Source: an uncultured Clostridium sp. (lineage in GTDB: Bacteria > Bacillota > Clostridia > Lachnospirales > Lachnospiraceae). Taken from it: 43,737 nt of DNA. A program made the position numbers and the translations under genes. Where the stretch lies: assembly GCA_946498245.1 (NCBI GenBank), contig CAMMNN010000030.1:1-43737 (forward strand), read 5' to 3'. Under the pieces are notes generated by a model. That model searched no databases, had not been told where the DNA came from, and worked only from the letters and a program-made list of their open reading frames with translations. Below, piece after piece: positions 39,875-43,737 of the stretch (position 1 is the first letter of the stretch; each line of letters starts with the position of its first letter).

Positions 39875-42267
39875 CAGAGGGCGCAATTACATTGGTATTG
39901 GGAGGACTTCTTCACGATATAGGAAAAGTTCTTTACCGTCAGGGCGGAGAAAAGAAAAAACACAGCCTCATCGGATATGAGTTTCTCCGAGATGAAATAG
40001 GACTAACCAATCAGGACGTGCTGGACTGTGTGAAATATCACCATAGTGATGCCTTGCGAGAAGCAGATCTTCCGAAGAAAAGTCCGGCATATATCGTTTA
40101 TATGGCGGATAATATTGCCTCGGCTGCCGACAGACGGGAAAAAGAGATGGGAGAACAAGGATTTGAGATCCATACGCCTCTTCAGCCGGTATTTAATATA
40201 TTAAACAAAAATCAGGGAACGAAATATTACTCTCCTGCCCTGCTGAATATAGAATCTTCTATCAATTTTCCGACCAACGAGAAGGTTTTGTATACAGAAG
40301 CGCAGTATCGAGAAATTGCCAGAAATATATCAGACAATTTAAAGGGCTTGGAATGGAATGAAAATTATATCAGTTCTTTATTAGAGGTGTTAGAAGCAAA
40401 CCTCTCTTATATCCCCGCCTCCACCTCTAAAAATGAATTGCCGGATATTTCTTTGTTCGATCACGTAAAATTGACAGGCGCTTTTGCCAGTTGCATTTAT
40501 CATTATGCCCTCCAGCAGAAAATAGAGGATTATCAGGAAGCATTCTACAAGAAAGGAAAAGAATTTTACGGAAAAAAGGCATTTTTACTGGCTTCTTTGG
40601 ATATGTCAGGAATCCAGAACTTTATCTATACCATTGCGACCAAAAACGCACTGCGTACATTGAGGGCCCGTTCTTTTTATCTGGAAATCATGATGGAGCA
40701 TATCATTGACCAGCTATTGGAGAAATTGGAGCTGTCCCATGCAAATCTGATCTATTCAGGCGGAGGCCATTGCTATCTGCTTTTACCCAATACAGACCCA
40801 TGCAAGGAAGCCTTTGAGTTATTCATTCAGCATACGAACCAGTGGTTTTTGGAGCATTTTCAGACAGCCCTTTATATTGCTGGCGCATATGAACCCTGCA
40901 GCAGCAATTCCCTAAAAAATGAACCTGAAGGCAGTTATGCGGAAATTTTTCATGAAATCTCGGCCAAATTGTCCCAAAAGAAAACCAGCCGTTATACAGC
41001 CAGTCAGATTATCTGGCTGAACAGCGCAGAAAAGCAGGATTATTCCCGGGAATGTTCTGTCTGCAAACGGATTGGCATGGTGAACGAAAAAGGCGTATGC
41101 TCGATTTGTGCGACCATAGAAGAATTGTCCCAAAAAGTACTGTATGCCGATTTTTTTACTGTCATCAAGGAAAAGCAAAGAGAGCTTCCCTTGCCCGGGG
41201 GATTCAGTCTCGTGGCGGACAATGCAGAAACTCTGAAACAGCGTATGACAGACGAAGCGGAATCATTTAAAAGGGCTTACGGAAAAAACCGCTTGTATAC
41301 AGGTAAAAATATTTCAAGGAAGCTATGGGTAGGAAGTTATACCAATGGAAATACCTTTGAAGCATTTGCTAAGGAAGCAGTGGGAATTGATCGCATCGGT
41401 ATTCTGCGGGCAGATGTAGATAATCTGGGCCATGCATTTGTTGCGGGATTTGACAATCCGGCAAATCACAACCGCTATGTGACATTATCCCGAACAGCGA
41501 CCCTGTCCAGACAGCTTTCCTTGTTCTTTAAATTCTATATCAACCGCGTTCTGGAGCAAGGCATCTATTCCATGGAAGGAAAAAAAGAGTGCCGGCCAAG
41601 GAATGCCACCATAGTTTACTCCGGTGGCGACGATCTGTTTATCGTAGGAGCCTGGAACGAAGTCATTGAACTGGCTGTAGATATTCGGAGAAAGTTTGAA
41701 GTATACACAGAAGGAACTCTTACTTTGTCGGCGGGAATCGGAGTGTATCATGACAGTTATCCCATCAGCGCCATAGCTGCTGAAGTAGCAGAGCTGGAAG
41801 ATCAATCAAAGGCTATGCCGGGGAAAAATGCAGTAACCCTTCTGGAAGATGGCGCGTACCATACCATTACCCTTTCCGGAGAACCGTTGCCAGTAAACGA
41901 TGGAACCTGCAGATGGCCGGACTTTGAGAAACGTGTTCTGGAGGACAAGCTGGCCCATATAAGAACATTTTTTGATTTTTCTCAGGATCGAGGGAAGGCA
42001 TTTCTTTATCATCTCTTGGACCTCATTCGAAATCAGAAAGAGCGGATCAACTTTGCCCGATACGTTTATCTTCTGTCCCGAATGGAACCAGATGAGAAAG
42101 CCGATGCAAAAGAAAAAGAAGCCTATGGTATCTTTTCAGAAAAAATGCTTCGTTGGATCACAGATGAGCAGGACAGGTCAGAACTTAAAATGGCCATTAC
42201 CATCTATGGGTATCTGACAAGAAATAGCAGGGAGGGTGAAGGCAGTGAAAATAATTACGAACAGTAA
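39871..42267 (+). CDS. csm1: Type III-A CRISPR effector Cas10/Csm1
   Basis: Large subunit of the Csm complex; it degrades DNA and makes cyclic oligoadenylates when target RNA is bound. 798 residues. The N-terminal HD nuclease has H15-D16 in G-G-L-L-H-D-I-G-K, K-Y-H-H-S-D and M-A-D-N-I-A-S-A-A-D. The first palm domain has Y-S-G-G-G-H-C-Y-L-L-L-P. A zinc ribbon uses C395, C398, C410 and C413. The second palm keeps the cyclase motif G-G-D-D at 585-588 and L-R-A-D-V-D-N-L-G. Both active sites thus look intact. It overlaps csm2. Confidence 0.96.
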   Translation: MTEGAITLVLGGLLHDIGKVLYRQGGEKKKHSLIGYEFLRDEIGLTNQDVLDCVKYHHSDALREADLPKKSPAYIVYMADNIASAADRREKEMGEQGFEIHTPLQPVFNILNKNQGTKYYSPALLNIESSINFPTNEKVLYTEAQYREIARNISDNLKGLEWNENYISSLLEVLEANLSYIPASTSKNELPDISLFDHVKLTGAFASCIYHYALQQKIEDYQEAFYKKGKEFYGKKAFLLASLDMSGIQNFIYTIATKNALRTLRARSFYLEIMMEHIIDQLLEKLELSHANLIYSGGGHCYLLLPNTDPCKEAFELFIQHTNQWFLEHFQTALYIAGAYEPCSSNSLKNEPEGSYAEIFHEISAKLSQKKTSRYTASQIIWLNSAEKQDYSRECSVCKRIGMVNEKGVCSICATIEELSQKVLYADFFTVIKEKQRELPLPGGFSLVADNAETLKQRMTDEAESFKRAYGKNRLYTGKNISRKLWVGSYTNGNTFEAFAKEAVGIDRIGILRADVDNLGHAFVAGFDNPANHNRYVTLSRTATLSRQLSLFFKFYINRVLEQGIYSMEGKKECRPRNATIVYSGGDDLFIVGAWNEVIELAVDIRRKFEVYTEGTLTLSAGIGVYHDSYPISAIAAEVAELEDQSKAMPGKNAVTLLEDGAYHTITLSGEPLPVNDGTCRWPDFEKRVLEDKLAHIRTFFDFSQDRGKAFLYHLLDLIRNQKERINFARYVYLLSRMEPDEKADAKEKEAYGIFSEKMLRWITDEQDRSELKMAITIYGYLTRNSREGEGSENNYEQ

Positions 42268-42649
42268 CTATGTAGATGAAGCGGAAAAAGTTATCCTGGC
42301 CTTAAAAAGCAAAAAGAATCCGAAAACAGGAAGAGAAATCCCCATGGTCACAACTTCCAAAATAAGGAATTTGCTGGCAATGACGGCGGATATATACAAT
42401 GAAGCATTAAATGTTCCCGGCAATCGGCTACCGGAACGGCTCAATGACCGGATTGAGTATTTACGGGTGCGCTTTATATACGAAGTCGGAAAAGATTCCG
42501 ACGGAAAGGTGAAAAACTTCGTGACAGAAGCAAACATTCTCGACATTCTTCGAGAAATCAAAGGCGAAAAAAGTAATTTCATACTATTTAACCACTATAT
42601 GGAAGCGCTGGTGGCATTTCATCGATTCTATGGCGGAAAAGACAAATAA
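42245..42649 (+). CDS. csm2: Csm2, small subunit of the type III-A complex
   Basis: Small helical subunit lining the Csm complex, 134 residues. It has the family phrases T-T-S-K-I-R-N-L-L-A-M, Y-N-E-A-L, and F-x-x-Y-M-E-A-L-V-A-F-H-R-F-Y-G-G. The frame opens at a GTG (42236) that overlaps the GGAGG site; the next GTG at 42245 has that site 9 bases ahead and is chosen. Its start overlaps the end of cas10 by 23 bases. Confidence 0.92.
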   Translation: MKIITNSNYVDEAEKVILALKSKKNPKTGREIPMVTTSKIRNLLAMTADIYNEALNVPGNRLPERLNDRIEYLRVRFIYEVGKDSDGKVKNFVTEANILDILREIKGEKSNFILFNHYMEALVAFHRFYGGKDK

Positions 42650-42663
42650 GGGAGGAAACTGGA

Positions 42664-43335
42664 ATGTACGGAAAGATTCAAATCACAGGAAAAGTGGAAT
42701 TGCTTACGGGAATGCATATCGGCGGTTCCACGGCCATTGCTGCCATTGGCGCTGTAGACGCTCCCATTATAAAAGATATTGCTACGAATCTGCCTATGAT
42801 ACCAGGGAGTTCATTGAAAGGGAAAATCAGAACGCTTCTTGCTCGGGAATATAATGAAATCGTTACAGAACCGGAAAATGACCATATACGTCTGGCCAGA
42901 TTGTTTGGCACATCAAAAAAAGGCAGAATCAAAAGAAGCCGGATTCTGTTTTCTGATATGGTCCTTTCCAATGCAGAGGATTTAAGAGAAAGAGGATTGC
43001 AGAGTCTGACGGAGATCAAGTTTGAAAACGCCATCAGCAGGACAACAGCGGCAGCCAATCCAAGGCAGATCGAGCGTGCGGTGAGAGGTTCTGTTTTTAA
43101 TCTAGATCTTATTTATGAACTGGAAAAAGAAGAAGAATTTTTGGAAGACATGGAGACTCTGGGGGAAGGCATGAAGCTTCTGCAGTATGATTACCTGGGA
43201 GGACACGGTTCGAGAGGATACGGAAAAGTAAGATTTCGGCATATTCTTGCGGAAGTAGTTGTAGGTGATGTTCCGGATCCGTTAATGGAAAAATGTAATC
43301 AGATTTTACTGGACGCCATCGCAGAACAGGAGTGA
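42664..43335 (+). CDS. csm3: Csm3, backbone RAMP subunit and target-RNA nuclease
   Basis: Repeated backbone subunit that binds the crRNA and cuts target RNA at 6-base steps. 223 residues. The N-terminus reads I-Q-I-T-G-K-V-E-L-L-T-G-M-H-I-G-G. The catalytic aspartate is D32 in I-G-A-V-D-A-P. I-P-G-S-S-L-K-G-K-I-R-T-L-L follows, and the C-terminal G-G-H-G-S-R-G-Y-G-K-V is the RAMP glycine loop. GGAGG lies 8 bases before the ATG. 14 bases separate it from csm2 and 6 from csm4. Confidence 0.96.
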   Translation: MYGKIQITGKVELLTGMHIGGSTAIAAIGAVDAPIIKDIATNLPMIPGSSLKGKIRTLLAREYNEIVTEPENDHIRLARLFGTSKKGRIKRSRILFSDMVLSNAEDLRERGLQSLTEIKFENAISRTTAAANPRQIERAVRGSVFNLDLIYELEKEEEFLEDMETLGEGMKLLQYDYLGGHGSRGYGKVRFRHILAEVVVGDVPDPLMEKCNQILLDAIAEQE

Positions 43336-43341
43336 TATTGT

Positions 43342-43692
43342 ATGGAATACCAACTGTACCAATTTAGATTTTCAAGCGCCGTACATTTCGGAAGCGGCTC
43401 ACTGGATCAATCGGAATATACTTTTTGTGCAGACACCTTGTTTTCCGCACTCTGCCAGGTGGCAGTCCGTATGGGAAAGGAGGCATTGGATACACTGGTA
43501 ACCTTTGCCAAAGAAGGAAGCCTTCTGATCTCCGATGCATTTCCATACGTGAACGAAGAACTGTTTCTGCCAAAGCCGGTATTGTATGTAAAAAGAAGCG
43601 GACAGGAAGCAGGAGATTCCATCATCAAAAAAGCTTATAAAAAAATGAAATATGTGCCCGTCAGTGATTTTGATTTATATCTGAAAGACTAA
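43342..43692 (+). CDS. csm4: Csm4, N-terminal part only; truncated or interrupted
   Basis: RAMP subunit that caps the crRNA 5' handle. The 116 codons cover only the N-terminal third: M-E-Y-Q-L-Y-Q-F-R-F-S-S-A-V-H-F-G-S-G, then A-D-T-L-F-S-A-L-C, L-L-I-S-D-A-F-P-Y and the late K-K-M-K-Y-V-P-V-S-D-F-D-L-Y. Family members are about 300 residues and continue beyond this point. Here TAA follows at 43690-43692, and the other two plus frames also close within about 40 bases. It is probably broken by an insertion or a deletion, and the rest lies beyond the window if it exists. Confidence 0.85.
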   Translation: MEYQLYQFRFSSAVHFGSGSLDQSEYTFCADTLFSALCQVAVRMGKEALDTLVTFAKEGSLLISDAFPYVNEELFLPKPVLYVKRSGQEAGDSIIKKAYKKMKYVPVSDFDLYLKD

Positions 43693-43737
43693 CTATTAAA
43701 TGTCAAGACCTAAAATGAAATTTTTGAATGAATTGCA
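43693..43737. other. AT-rich tail after the csm4 break, possible end of an insertion sequence
   Basis: The last 45 bases do not continue csm4 in any frame and show no recognised gene. The TAA itself may belong to the inserted DNA. The stretch is too short to identify; it could be the end of a mobile element or a rearrangement joint. Confidence 0.35.

Overview
The window looks like chromosomal DNA of a spore-forming Lachnospiraceae-type anaerobe (Firmicutes, Clostridia). Supporting features are a YtvI-type sporulation protein, a SipL-like spore coat morphogenesis protein (three DUF3794-type repeats plus LysM), a desulfoferrodoxin-like protein, strong AGGAGG ribosome sites and textbook sigma-A promoters. 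No rRNA, tRNA or CRISPR repeat array was seen.

Layout. 1-1062: the start of rpmG (L33) leaving the window to the left from two tandem promoters, and a divergent small XRE regulator / membrane protein pair with twin operators. 1040-4407 (-): an alkaline-phosphatase-superfamily phosphodiesterase, rarA, and a NodB-type polysaccharide deacetylase. 4490-5844: a DUF2325 protein behind a palindromic metal-regulator-like operator, then a structured intergenic block and a ZIP metal transporter. 5953-9381 (-): a NimA-like flavin protein and a large PL8 polysaccharide lyase lipoprotein. 9635-16274 (-): a pectin/galacturonate module consisting of a sugar-binding lipoprotein, a small protein resembling a shortened GH105, GH28 polygalacturonase, a TIM-barrel epimerase, a GntR regulator and uxaB. 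No transporter permeases are present.

16417-26221 (-): housekeeping genes. These are a metallophosphoesterase, a HAD phosphatase, xpt, a trigger-factor-like lipoprotein, then an apparent operon of S1 protein, small alarmone synthetase, membrane GDPD, dtd and M18 aminopeptidase. 26344-26519 is a long palindromic element ahead of a PHP phosphatase gene. 27280-36537: asnA, ytvI, an RluA-family gene that carries a cluster of DnaA-box-like 9-mers, a haemolysin III family gene, a GIY-YIG gene, a desulfoferrodoxin-like gene, sipL-like, ttcA-like, cysE, a PrcB-domain lipoprotein and a maltose O-acetyltransferase-like gene.

36736-38990 (+): a CsoR-type repressor and a P1B metal ATPase with CsoR-like operators between them. 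39125-43692 (+): a type III-A CRISPR operon, cas6-cas10(csm1)-csm2-csm3-csm4, visibly more AT-rich than the rest. csm4 stops after 116 codons and all frames are closed shortly afterwards, so the locus looks interrupted at the window edge. csm5, csm6, cas1/cas2 and the array are not visible.

The items most worth following are the interrupted Csm locus, the DnaA-box cluster inside the pseudouridine synthase gene, the shortened GH105-like protein, the desulfoferrodoxin that has lost the first two centre-I cysteines, and three palindromic intergenic elements.
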